64,000 nucleotides of DNA. It comes from Colocasia esculenta. Taxonomy: Eukaryota > Streptophyta > Magnoliopsida > Alismatales > Araceae. The notes under the pieces were generated by a model, which did no database searches, was not told where the DNA came from, and saw only the letters and a program-made list of their open reading frames with translations. Positions 35,472-46,437 of this stretch are shown piece after piece; positions within the stretch are counted from its first letter, which is position 1, and each line of letters starts with the position of its first letter. The DNA lies in NCBI GenBank assembly GCA_014218235.1, contig CM024766.1, positions 21,177,346 to 21,241,345 on the forward strand, in the 5' to 3' direction. A program made the translations under genes and the position numbers.

Positions 35472-35483
35472 GCGTTGATACCA
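35472..35483 (-). other. Primer-binding site of element C (mutated)
   Basis: The minus strand reads TGGTATCAACGC where the consensus is TGGTATCAGAGC: two changes at the 3' end. It lies two bases from the LTR end. Confidence 0.85.
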
Positions 35484-35485
35484 CT

Positions 35486-37828
35486 TGTTGCCCAGTTGAC
35501 GAGCCCAGAGGGGGGGGGGGGTGAATGGGTCTTTTAAAAATAATCTTTAGACAATTCCTATAAATTTGAACATACACACAAATGTTCTTCGAAGGAGGTT
35601 AGTGACTGTTAGTTTGAATAACAAACACACAAGAGAAAGGCAATCACACAACACAATAAATTATCCTGGTTCGGACCTCCTCTCCTTAGGAGTTCTACGT
35701 CCAGTCCCTGAGCAAACTCTCAGGATTTCACTAACAAGGGTACAGTCCCCCTTAAGGACACTACAACACCCAGCTCAGCTGGTCTTCCTTCACACCCGAA
35801 GGAACAACTACACCCTGGATACCCCCCAGGTCTTCCTTCACAACCGAAGGGAACAACACCCTGGATCCACCAGGTCTTCCTTCACAACTGAAGGGAACAA
35901 CACAAAGAGAATGAATGAAATTCAAGCCCCTAGATCAAGCTTTTGACAAGCAAGGATCTGAAGCAACTAGAACTGAGAGCAAAGATCTAAACAAGGAACA
36001 CTCTCAGAACTACACGGGCTCTCTCAAGAATTTCACAAACTAGTGGAGAGCAAAGAGCAAAAGCAAAGTGAAAATGAGGTTCTTGGCTCTTGACTTCTTC
36101 AGAAGAAATTGAATGCTTGAATACGCGATGTGTGTCTTCTGTTCTTCTGACTTGTATTTCTATCTTCAATTTGAAATCTAGACGTTGAAGTGTCCGTTGT
36201 CTCTCTTTTGAGTAGTCGTTAGACTGAATGACACCTGGCATCTTCGAAGGTTCCAGTCAACAGCCTTTTGATCACTTGAGCACGCAAAGAGATGAGATCT
36301 TCAGAAATATCCTTTGGCTTCTATTTTGTTTAATGTTGTACCATGAAGCTAGATCAGAGGTCTGCACAAATGTCAATCTCAAATAGCAGACAGCTAAGCT
36401 GTCTCTGATGTCAGTCAACGTCAGTAGCAATAGACATGAAAATAGTAATGCCAAATAGCTTAAGTCTAAAAGACGTAATCAGAGTAAGCACGATAAAGGA
36501 TGATATTGTCTGCATGCATGCAGAGATACGTTCAGATCTCATAAATGCAGGTGCGTCAGAGAGATGCATACATGGACTTTGACTAGTCAACAAAGATAAT
36601 ATCAAGTTAATATGAAATCGATGACTATATGACTTATGAAATCGTTGTGAATAAGTCAGCTTGACCAAGTCGTTATGACACAGAAGAAATCATTGTGAAA
36701 CGCTTAACAAATCATTATACAAAGCAAATCGTTGTGAATCCTTATCAAGTCGTTATGAGCTCTAAAGAAATCGTTGCTTAAAGAAATTGTTACGGTATTT
36801 GATAAAATCGTTACAACAAGCAAGTCGTTGTGAGTTCTAAAGAAATTGTTATGATAACTTATGAAATCGTTACGGCATTTGATAAAATCGTTACAACAAG
36901 CAAGTCGTTGTGAGTTCTAAAGAAATCGTTATGATAACTTATGAAATCGTTACGGCGAGCAAGTCGTTGCGAGTTCTACAAAAGTCTTTACGGTCACATA
37001 GAATCGTTGAGACGAGCAAGTCGTTACGGGTTCTAAAGAAATCGTTATGATAACTTATAGAGTCGTTGCGACGAGCAAGTCGTTACGAGTTCTAAAGAAA
37101 TCATTACGGTAACTTATAGAGTCGTTGCGACGAGCAAGTCGTTACGAGTTCTAAAGAAATCGTTACGGTAACTTATAGATTCGTTGGGACGAGCAAGTCG
37201 TTACGAGTTCTAAAGAAATCGTTACGGTAGTCGTTGCGACGAGCAAGTCGTTACGAGTTCTAAAGAAATCGTTACGGTAACTTATAGAGTCGTTGCGACG
37301 AGCAAGTCATTACGAGTTCTAAAGAAATCGTTACGGTAACTTATAGAGTCGTTGCGACGAGCAAGTCGTTATGAGTTCTAAAGAAATCGTTGCGATAACT
37401 TATAGAGTCGTTATGACAGGCAAGTCGTTACGCTTTCTAAGGAAATCGTTGCGATAACTTATAGAGTCGTTATGACAGGCAAGTCTTACGCTTTCTAAAG
37501 AAATCGTTGCGATAACTTATAGAGTCGTATGACATCGACTTGTTTGAAACAACAAGACTTTCAATCTTTTAAGGAAATCATTATAATTTCAACAAATCGA
37601 TATAGACTTAGAGAAATATCATGTTGAAAAGATTCAAGCTTCAGAGAAGTAATGCATACCTTTATTGGCTTGATGACCTTGGTATTTTTCTGTACTTAAG
37701 ACTTATGAAGTATTCATTAGATATAATTGATAAACTCTTGTTTGGTTTTGTAATCATCAAAATATATATATATATTATATATTATATATGTAATTAATTA
37801 AAATTACATGGGGACAGACTGATCATCA
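35486..37828 (-). repeat. 5' LTR of element C (right copy)
   Basis: Starts TGTTGCCCAGTTGACGAGCC (plus strand) and ends GACTGATCATCA. It carries the same parts as the left copy: the CTTCCTTCACAACCGAAGG repeat at about 35780-35900, the minisatellite at 36620-37530 and TA-rich sequence at 37761-37790. Open frames in it are chance. Confidence 0.93.
36620..37530. repeat. Minisatellite (about 59-base unit) in C's right LTR
   Basis: About twelve units, matching the array in the left LTR. One unit is shortened at about 37228 and the last units are homogenised (GACAGGCAAGTCGTTACGC twice). The array therefore evolves faster than the rest of the LTR. Confidence 0.88.
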
Positions 37829-37833
37829 AAAAC

Positions 37834-38407
37834 ATGGGATTGGATATCAACCTGTTAAACTAATAGTAATTGGTAAAATCTGTTGACATCTTTTGTTGAT
37901 TCCAACCCAACACAAGCAAACAAATCCCATCAATGAAAACAAAAAGTCACGCCAAAGGCAAGAAACTGGAACCCAAAAAACCAAATATGTTGCTAACAAA
38001 ACTGCAAAACCTGTCAACAGCCCAAAGAGGTTGTCGACAGGACCGGAAACCAGCTTCCAAAGGAGAGCTGACCAGGCAACAGAAAGGCAAAATGCCCATG
38101 CATGTTCCTTAAAACAAAAAGCCCATTGTTGGAGAAAAACCTTCATCATGCAATTTCTGTAAAAAGGTCGGGCATAATGAAAAACATGCTGGAACAGTCT
38201 AAATAAACTGAAACTCAAACAAATTTGGATTCCGAAGCATTTACTGTTTGGCATGAATGATACAGTGGGACCCAAAGTAATTTGGGTACCAAAACCTCTT
38301 GTCTGATCCACATATGCAGGAATGCCTAGCAGCCCAAAATCAAAACAAATGGTACTTGGATAGTGGCTGGTCGAGGTATATGATGGGCGATAAAGAAAAA
38401 ATTCTGT
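37834..38407 (+). pseudogene. Element D end of gag and start of protease
   Basis: After C's insertion site D resumes. A second zinc knuckle reads CNFCKKVGHNEKHA, with the last cysteine replaced by Ala (about 38138-38180), and two CTGTCGACAG variants lie at 38010-38040. The protease-type motif WYLDSGWSRYMMGDK (about 38350-38395) has Trp where C has Cys (DSGCSRHM). The 195-residue open frame on the opposite strand here is a shadow. Confidence 0.75.
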
Positions 38408-39760
38408 TTGTTGGTTGAAAAGGAGGGAGGTCAAGTCATTTTTGTAGGTAACAAAGTCCAGATCATCGACTCAGGTAAGGTCGATAAGTATGTCTCCAAC
38501 TCAATTGACAATGTACTATTGGTGGATGGCCTTCATCATAATTTGCTTAGCATAAGTCAATTGTGTGATAAAGGTCACCAAGTTATCTTTGAATCAAGCA
38601 CATGTCAAATCATTGATAAGGATACAGGAAATCTGAAATTTTTTGGAAAAAGGGTGAACAACATCTACATGGTTGACTTAGATGATCCAGAAAATGAATA
38701 TTTGTGTCGTGCAGCAAACAAACAGGATGAGCTCACACTGTGGCATCGTAGGCTTGACCATGCAAGCTACAATGTCCTGCACAAGATCATGAAGCTGAAG
38801 TTGGTAAGTGGACTCCCTGATATTTCCTTTAATAAAAATGAAAGTTTTGGTGATGCATGTGCATAGGGAACAACACAAGGAAATCCTTCAAATCAAAAGC
38901 ACTGGTAAGCACTTCTAACCCTATGAATTGCTGCATATGGACCTATTTGAACCTACAAGAACACCGAGTCTCAATGGCAAACGCTTTGGTTTTGTCATTG
39001 TAGACGACTTCTCTAGGTTCACATGGGTTAAGTTCCTCGCACAAAAAATGAAGCAATAAGCCTGTTTGAGGAATTCTTCAATAAAATTGAGCATGAAAAG
39101 TCAACAAGATATGTTCCATCCGCACTGATCACGGGGGAGAATTTGATAACAATTCTTTTTTTGATTTCTGCAGGCACCACAGGATAGACATACTTTTATT
39201 CTCCTCCAAGGACTCCGGAACAAAATGGAGAAGTGGAGAGAAAGAACAGAACTCTTGTGGAAATGGCTCGCACTCTTTTGTTGAAAGTCAACTTGCCACG
39301 ACGTTTTGGGCAGAAGCAGTGACACTTCATGCTACATACTCATAGAGCCAAGACTGGTAAGTCTTGTCATAAAGAAAACTCCATACCAACTTCTAAAAGG
39401 TAAAAACCCAGCATTGGGTACTTTAGAGTTTTTGGCTCAAAAGTCTTCATTCATAATAATGATAAAGCTGATCTAGACAAATTGAGGCCAAAAGTGATCA
39501 AGGTATCTTCTTGGATATTCAGAACACTCTAGAGCTACAGGGTATTTAATCTTAAAACTAGAACGGGAAGAAACTCCACACGTTGTTTTTGATGAATCTC
39601 AATCAAAGCCTAACATCTCGAATGCTTATAGGTTTGAACATAAAGCTGAAGAACACACTTGGGAACTTCAAATAAAAACAAGCAAACTCAAAAATTATCT
39701 CCAAGACTAACATGAACATCTTCGCAACATCTCAGGATATGATGCAACTTTGATCAGAAT
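38408..39760 (+). pseudogene. Element D GAG-pre-integrase and integrase
   Basis: The open piece 38408-38866 gives HHNLLSISQLCDKGHQVIF and the zinc-finger block LWHRRLDHASYNVLHKI. After breaks the core follows: HMDLFEPTRTP, RFGFVIVDDFSRFTW (first Asp, about 38980-39030) and PPRTPEQNGEVERKNRTL with the catalytic Glu (about 39200-39250). The block normally bearing the second Asp (near 39125) reads ITGENLI, so that Asp appears lost. Multiple frameshifts. Confidence 0.82.
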
Positions 39761-40874
39761 CAAATGATGAATCTGAAGAAGATCCACAACAAGAGGAGCC
39801 TCAAGCTGAACCTCCTCACACCCTCCTCCAGAACAACCTCCTCAAATGCAAGATCAACCCGGACCTTCAACAATTCAAATGTTAGGTACTCTAAAGATCA
39901 TCCACTTGAGAACATAATAGGAGATGTAAATGAAAAAGTTCAAACTAGGTCTCAAGTCAGGGAAATAGTTGAACAGGATCATCTAGCTTTTGTTTCTCAA
40001 GTGGAACCCAAAAATGTTGAAGAAGCTCTAAAGGAAAACTCATGGATTGATGCCATGCATGAGGAGCTTGGGCATTTCAAAGAAATAATGTCTGAGTCTA
40101 GTTCCTAGAACCCCTGAAATTTCTATCATAGGGACAAGATGGGTCTTTAGAATAAACTAAATAAAGAGGGTAAAGTGGTGAGATACAAGGCTAGACTGGT
40201 TGCAAAGGATATAATCAGGAATTTGGTGTTGACTTCGAAGAATCCTTTGCTCCTGTAGCTAGGCTAGAAGCATTAGAATCTTGTTAGCATATGCATGATC
40301 AAACAAGTTCAAGCTTTTTCAAATGGATGTAAAAACTGCCTTCTTGAATGGCTACATCAAAGAGGAAGTCTATGTCTCTCAACCACCTGGCTTTGAGGAT
40401 CATGATAAACCTAACCATGTGTTTAAATTGCACAAAGCTCTTTATGATTTGAAACAGGTACCCCGAGCTTGGTACGACCGGCTGAGCACATTTTTGGTAA
40501 GCAAAAACTACTCACGAGGTAAAGTAGACCAAACTCTTTTCACTAAGAGAGTCCGAAATCACATAATTGTTGTTCAAGTTTATGTGGACGATATTATATT
40601 TGGCTCTACTAACCCACCACTATGTGAAAAGTTTTCAAAACACATGCACAGTGAATTTGAGATGAGCTTAATGGGGGAGCATCAATTCTTTCTTGGTCTG
40701 TAGGTGAAACAAATGGAAGATGGATTCTTCATCAACCAAGAAAAGTATGTCAAAGAGCTATTGAAAAGATTTCAGTTCGAACAAGCTAAGCCTGCCTCAA
40801 CACCAATGAGCACAAGCATAAAACTAGAAAGTGATGAAAAAGGTAAATCGGTAGATGCAAAACAATTTTGAGGT
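39761..40874 (+). pseudogene. Element D reverse transcriptase
   Basis: The piece 39764-40108 has SKDHPLENIIGDVNE and QDHLAFVSQVEPK. After frame breaks, 40323-40703 is open with MDVKTAFLNGYIKEEVYVSQ, the catalytic YVDDIIFGSTN and MSLMGEHQFFLGL. It continues past a TAG (from LQVKQ) to FINQEKYVKELLKRF and STPMSTS. The catalytic box is intact, but the domain is interrupted by at least two stops and one frameshift. Confidence 0.88.
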
Positions 40875-41525
40875 ATGATTGGCTCCCTTTTATATCTTAC
40901 TGCAAGTAGACCGGACATTCAATTCAGCGTTTGCCTTTGTGCTAGATACCAATCTAGTCCAAAGGAAAGCCATTTGGTTGTCGTTAAGAGAATATTTCGA
41001 TATCTCTCAGCTACGCTTGATATGGGTCTTTGGTATCTAGCAGGTAGTAGCTTCAACTTAATCTCTTATTCTGATGCTGACTATGCTGGATGTAAAATTG
41101 ACAGGAAAAGCACTAGTGGCTATTGCCAAATTCTTGGTGGTTGCATGGTTTCGTGGGCATCCAAGAAGCAACACTCGGTTGCACTATCCACTGCAGAGGC
41201 AGAATATGTTGCTGCAGGGAGTTGTGCGACTCAAGTGTTGTGGATGAAAAGTCAAATGTCTGACTACAACATTGACATTGGATGCACACCTATCCTATTT
41301 GACAACACTAGTGCAATCAATCTCTCAAAGAACCCAATTCAACACTCTAGAACAAAGCACATAGAGATTAGACACCATTTTCTGAGAGATGTGGTAGCCA
41401 ACAAGACCTTAGAGCTGAGCTTCATACCCACTGAGAAACAACTAGCTAACATCTTCACAAAACCATTGGCTAAGGATAGGTTCACAACACTTAGAAGGGA
41501 ATTGGGTTTTTGCAAAATGCAATGA
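40875..41525 (+). pseudogene. Element D RNase H, open for 216 residues
   Basis: This is the best-preserved coding piece in D: MIGSLLYLTASRPDIQFSVC (RT end), YSDADYAGCKIDRKSTSGYC (RNase H), ALSTAEAEYVAAGSC, LFDNTSAINLSKNPIQHSRT, HIEIRHHFLRDVV, and the normal C-terminus AKDRFTTLRRELGFCKMQ with a proper stop. It is part of a broken polyprotein, so it is not expected to be expressed alone. Confidence 0.9.
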
Positions 41526-43560
41526 AACTCATACCAAATCTTGAATATATGTTCCTTGTGTGCAACAACTATGTGCTATATCAAATGGTGATTTGTGGAA
41601 AAACAAGTTATGCTTGTTTGGAAACTTTCATTATGCGTGAGAAAACGTTCTCCGCCACATATCCATAGTTGAAGTGAAAAAGGGACATCTATTTTAGATA
41701 ACGTATTTAGTTTCGTTACAATTTGCCTAATCAATCAAAATATATATATATATATAATCAAAAATAACAAAAAGATTTTTGTTGTTATCCCCTTTCATGC
41801 ATGGTGTGATGTTGAACTATGTGAAACTCTTGCTTGAATTGTTTTTGACCTGCTTGAATGGTGAGTCTTCACATGCACACACTATGGGGGAGCTATGTTA
41901 AGGTAGGTGAGTGAAATTCCAGAGGGAAACATGTCCTTGGCCATTGCTTTACTTCCCTTGAATGAACATTCAATAATTTCTCTCATTCTGCCTTCAAAAA
42001 TAATTCTTCTGAAGTCACTGTCGACAGCCCCCAACCTGCTGTCGACAGCCATTGTCAGTTTTAGTCCACACGAAATCCTCTTTTGTCTGTCTATCAGTAC
42101 CTGTCGACAGCCCTCCATCGCCTGTCGATAGGAACATCCCTCCAGAGCCTTCATCCTTCAGCTCTGTCAGCAGCTGTCGACAGGCCCCAAATGGCTGTCG
42201 ACAGATGCACCAGTTTCTTCAAATCCTTCTCTTTTTGGTCCACAATTCATCATGAGCCTCCTTATTGATAGTATTTAAGGTGAAAAATGGGAAATGCAAA
42301 CATTATAACTTATCCTATCCACATGATATCAAAGATATTGTCTAAATCACAATGATTTTGACATACTATTCTTTATGAGTCTAAGTTGCATTAACTTGAG
42401 CACATCAACAAAATCACATGAGCTTAAATTAACTGACTTCAATAACTAATTTGTAAAATATCATTTTTCAAAAGTCATGTGATTAGTTACTAGGTCATTG
42501 AGGGTTATGTCCTACATTGGTTTTTTAAACTTCTTCTACTTCTTGACCTTGATTTTAAACATGAACAAGGAAAGGTCAATCAAAATTACGGGAGAAAAGC
42601 TACCTGTTTCAAAACAACACACAAACTGTTCAAAAAAAAAAGGAGAAAAGACAGAGCAATGTTGAGTATTGCTAAGTAACCGGGGATATGGGCATCACAA
42701 CTATCTATCTTCTCGTCAAACGGCTCACTCATTAACTCTGTAGAATGGTTTGATGGTCACTCAACCAAGTAACTGGGGACACGGGCACCACAAATGTCTA
42801 TCTTCACGTAAAAAGGCCAAGTGATTCTAATTACCACTGTTTCTCTTATGCTTCAAATAAAAAAAATATACAAATTTCGAAGAAATTGAGTGAAGCCTCC
42901 CAATTTGTCCTGCCAAGGCTATTAAGTGGTTTTTGTTTAACTCACCATGTTGACATACAACTCATTAATCTTGTGTACATCACTAACTAAGGAAAATGGT
43001 CTCTTGCAAATGACATTATTCAAGAGGGTCTTTTATCAACACATGTTTTTGTTTAATGCACTCTTGTTATTGTCACTGGTGAATCGGGGAATATTATTTC
43101 ACAACCATTGTAGGTTCTTCATGTGTCCAAAAATATGTGTGGCTATGACATTTTATATTATGATATTACCCATTTTCCATCTTATATACACATTTGATGC
43201 TCAAATGCCTTTAAAAGCTTTCAAAAATACCACACTGGCACAATTCTGCCTGTGCCTGTCGACAGGGCCCATTTCTACTGTTGACAGGGCCGGCGGCAAA
43301 ATGTTTTTTGGAAGCCGACCGGGCATTGACTTAGGGCGGATCTCGTGGGACCCATCCTTTCAAATTCTCACATTACTTCCATAAAAGGGTTCCACGTCCC
43401 CTTCCACCCTTTCCCACTTCTAAAAAATCTTCTTCCCTCCTTCTTCCCAAACCCTTCCTTTCCAGGGCGACAGAGGAGCACATCAACCCCTTTGTGTTTT
43501 CTTCCTCCCTCTGTCTTCTTCCTCTCTCCCGTCACCATCTACTCCAACATACAACTTCAG
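41526..43560 (+). other. Spacer of element D between pol and the extra ORF, with CTGTCGACAG clusters
   Basis: There is no domain in either strand. It holds TA-rich sequence at 41738-41756 and five exact CTGTCGACAG palindromes (42018, 42039, 42101, 42174, 42195). One more exact copy is at 43256, with CTGTTGACAG at 43278. An imperfect direct repeat (AAGTAACYGGGGAYAYGGGC) occurs at about 42676 and 42768. A TATA-like ATAAAAG is at 43381-43387, about 175 bases before the next ATG. Small open frames at 41907-42268 run across the palindromes and 42947-43384 is unrecognised; I do not regard them as genes. Confidence 0.7.
43256..43390 (+). promoter_or_regulatory. Possible internal promoter of element D
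   Basis: CTGTCGACAG (43256-43265) and CTGTTGACAG (43278-43287) are followed 94 bases later by CCATAAAAGG (43379-43388), then the ATG of the extra ORF at 43561. This copies the order found in the LTR: palindromes, a gap of about 80 bases, then a TATA box. Function is inferred only. Confidence 0.4.
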
Positions 43561-44812
43561 ATGGCTCCACCGGCCAGGAAGATGGCCTCCCGTCATCGTC
43601 CACGGTCTCCCGAAGCCGGATAGGGCTCCAGGGCACCCGCCGAGCACCGGACGAAGCACCTAGAAGACTGTCTGCCAGAGCTCATCATCCCTCAGAACCT
43701 TCACCTACTCGAAGTCCATGGCACCTTCACGAAGTTTGTGCAACCCTGCTACGACGACTTCGTGTCTCTGGAAGACCTTTTTCCCGGGTTGCAGCCTCTC
43801 GTCGACATCATGAGTTGGTCTCCGTTCTGCTATAATCACAAGCGATACTCTCCCACCGTTGTAACGGAGTTCTTCAACAATCTCCGACAGACTGCTACAG
43901 GTGACCTCTATTCCAGAGTCAAGGGGACATCCTTTCGAATTTCCCCTAATCTTTTCTCTGTTGCCTTGCAAATCCCTAACACTGGGGTAGATATCATGTC
44001 CCATCATCCCACCCCAGAAGAGTACTATACCCTCATAACTTTGCAGTCTTACGACCCTACGGTTAGTAAGCAACTGAATGCTAACTCTTTCCCTCCACTT
44101 CATCGTCTCATCCACCACATCTTTACAACCATTATTGTTCCGAAGGATGGTAGTCACGAACTTGTGACTTCCGTTCACAAGTCCCTGCTCCATAAATTCT
44201 TGAACCTTGAACCCATAAATCTACCACTCCTCATGGTCTCCATACTATGCAGTTGCCTTCGTAGCTCCAAGAGGTCCATGCCTTATGCATGTTAGCTCAC
44301 CTCCCTCTTCTTGTTCCTTGATATTCCTATTCCAAAAGAAGAGATGACTGTCATCAAGTCTCGTAGCTCCTATGATCTCACTACTGCACAGCGGATGGGC
44401 TACAAAATGGTAGATGGCATTGTGACCCGTGACCTCAAGGTAAAGGACAAGCTACAACTGAGGGTGATGATGAAGATGTAGAAGATGAAGAAGTTTCCAA
44501 TGAAGATGAAGCTGAAGATGAAGCAGAAAACTCCCATCTGAGTCTGTACATGCTCCAGGAGATGGTCATAGCATTGCTGCTGGTGACACCACTACTGAGC
44601 CTTCCATCAGAGATCTCATAGCTCAGTTGCAAGTTCAGCTGTCTACCGGCTTTTCTAAGTTCAATGACCGCCTTGACACAGTAGACAATAATATTGAAGC
44701 ACTGGCTGACTCTCAAGTCTAGATCCAGCTCAGGCTTACTAGGCTCTCCTCCCATGTTCAAGAGGATCGTCAGGCCCCTACCCCACCTAGTCCTGATGAT
44801 GCTTAGAGGGTC
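43561..44812 (+). pseudogene. Element D extra ORF after pol (plant-transposon-protein-like domain)
   Basis: Starts MAPPARKMASRHRPRSPEAG, then a TAG at 43621. The same frame continues without a break to 44295, with LEDLFPGLQPLVDIMSW, VVTEFFNNLRQT, LYSRVKGTSFRISPNLFSVA and INLPLLMVSILCSCLRSS. After the stop at 44293 it goes on as LFLFLDIPIPKEEMTVIKS, then an Asp/Glu-rich stretch (about 44460-44530). The pattern FF....R.....L.S.VKGT..RI.P.L is shared with C (29820-30059). It resembles the family called putative plant transposon protein. No signal peptide or clear membrane anchor was seen. Role unknown. Confidence 0.75.
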
Positions 44813-45132
44813 TAGGTGTCTTAGATGTCTTTAGTCCACGTCTTGCTATTGTCTTTTGCTTTCAGAGTCATGTTGTTTACTTGATTTGAATTTTGTCATC
44901 TTGTCCACTGTGCTATTGTGTAATGCCTACTCTTTAATGAAAGCACAATTTCTCTTCTTGTTACATTGATCTATGCAATGGAATTCCTTTTTTTGGATGT
45001 TGTCAAAAGGGGGAGAAATCAATTGAGCAATACATGCAATACATGGAAAAATTAATTGACAAATGAATTAAAAAATTGTTGAAAAATTGTGGCTCAATTT
45101 GACAATTTTGTCATCATCAAAAAGGGGGAGAA
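44813..45132 (+). other. 3' non-coding part and polypurine tract of element D
   Basis: AT-rich with no gene. One purine tract, AAAAGGGGGAGAAA, lies at about 45005-45018. The functional one, AAAAAGGGGGAGAA (45119-45132), abuts the 3' LTR. Two tracts of this kind are common in copia elements with an extra ORF. Confidence 0.75.
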
Positions 45133-46432
45133 TGTTGAGTTCTCATATGTTGGATGCTTAATGAGAATGCTAAGCCAACAAATCACATCTTTATTTTTGA
45201 TGATGAGTATGAACATTTCATGGACAAATTTGGTGAATGTTAAGTAATGAAACTTGATGATAATGACTCTTGGAATGCAAATGAAACAAACATGTTAATT
45301 GATCATTTATATGCCATTACATCTCCCTAACTAAGTTCATTTATATAGGCGAGATACTATGCAAGACATATACCAAGATAGGTTCAAAAGATCAAGAAAA
45401 GCAAGAAATACAGGCCCCTATCGACAGCCAGAAAGGCCCCTGTCGACAGCTACAATCAGGCCAGAAAGCCATACCTCAGGGCAGGAGTGCCTGTCGACAG
45501 CACCAGTGTCGCCTGTCGATAGCCACTGATAGGAAACTGTCTCCCGAACTCCCAGCCCTCTGCCTGTCAACACCTGTCGACAGGAGCACCCAGTGCTGTC
45601 GACAGACGAAGAAAACCTTCAGATTCGGAAAGTTTTTAAGTTGCCAAACATGGTGGTTCCAACTACCACGTCTCTCCATATGTGGACACCACTATATAAG
45701 CTATCTTTTGAAGGTGATCTCGTACAGAAGCAGCCTCCACCAAAAACCCTAGAGAAAGTTCAAGAACAAGAGGTGTTGCTACTGCTCTGCTTCTCCCTAC
45801 TGTTCAGAGATTGAACCAACTGTTGATCCAGCAGTATTGAAGTCTGGTCGTCGTGGATTCAAGCCTCTCCATCAAGTTGTGTCCCTCAAGACGAAGCTTG
45901 AAGTCCATCCAGACGTTCATCAGAAGAGTTCTTAATCAGGATTTGTGTTTCAACTCAGAACTCTTCCCTGTTTTAGTTTTTACATATCTGTGTGTGTGTG
46001 GTTGTGTCTCAAGCAGTCCTTGTGCTTGATTCACGTGGCTTGTGTTGTTCTGATCGTGGCTTCACATCAGCAAACTCGTGTGTGTGAGTTGTAGTCGTTG
46101 AACTAGCTCATAAGCAGTCTTTTCTGCGTGTGTGTGTGGACCGTGGACGTAGGATACACAAGTTGTGTACTCCGAACCACGTAAAACTCTGTGTCCTATG
46201 GTTTGAACGTTTCTATGTTAGATGTTTGGTAGGCATGGTGTCTCGACACACGTCTGATAGATTATTTCTCTATCCATTGTCAAGTTACACACATCAAAGT
46301 TTAGCTTAAACTCTGTTACAGTTTTCACAGTCTGTGTCTTTGTGAAAAGAAGCTGATAAGAACTTTTTAATTGACAGTAATCTATTCAACCCCCCTTCTA
46401 GATTACCATATAGGGAATTCTGCAACCTTTCA
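45133..46432 (+). repeat. 3' LTR of element D
   Basis: Starts TGTTGAGTTCTC, ends GCAACCTTTCA. It has four exact CTGTCGACAG palindromes (45440, 45491, 45574, 45596) and the TATA box at 45692-45701. It differs from the 5' LTR by scattered substitutions and small indels, several of them CG to TG or CA. Confidence 0.92.
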
Positions 46433-46437
46433 CAGAC

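Larger units (their letters stand above)
23967..37828 (-). mobile_element. Element C: full-length Ty1/copia retrotransposon (SIRE/Maximus-like) with extra 3' ORF
   Basis: Ends TGTTGCCTAGTTGACGAGCC and GACTGATCATCA with perfect duplications AAAAC at 23962-23966 and 37829-37833. It spans 13.9 kb: LTRs of 2287 and 2343 bases and a 9.2 kb interior. Minus-strand order is 5' LTR (35486-37828), primer site, gag with two zinc knuckles, protease, integrase, RT, RNase H, a long extra ORF region, polypurine tract, 3' LTR. It is the innermost, hence youngest, layer of the stack G>F>E>D>C, and the full-length relative of gag-only element B. Frameshifts in most domains make it inactive. Confidence 0.93.
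20963..46432 (+). mobile_element. Element D: Ty1/copia retrotransposon (SIRE/Maximus-like), carrying element C
   Basis: Ends TGTTGAGGTTC and GCAACCTTTCA, flanked by TAGAC (20958-20962) and CAGAC (46433-46437). Without C it is about 11.6 kb: LTRs of 1278 and 1300 bases, primer site, gag, zinc knuckles, protease, integrase, RT, RNase H (copia order, integrase before RT), then about 2 kb of spacer and an extra ORF before the polypurine tract. Gag is badly broken, while RT (YVDD) and RNase H are still open. The target was the 5' LTR of E. Confidence 0.92.

Noticed and set aside
37847..38434. 195-residue hydrophobic open frame on the minus strand
   Set aside because: It is antisense to D's zinc knuckle and protease-type motif, which follow the expected domain order on the plus strand. 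It has no recognisable family.
42947..43384. 145-residue open frame in D's spacer
   Set aside because: It runs through the palindrome pair and the TATA-like site, has no known domain, and precedes the better-supported ATG at 43561.
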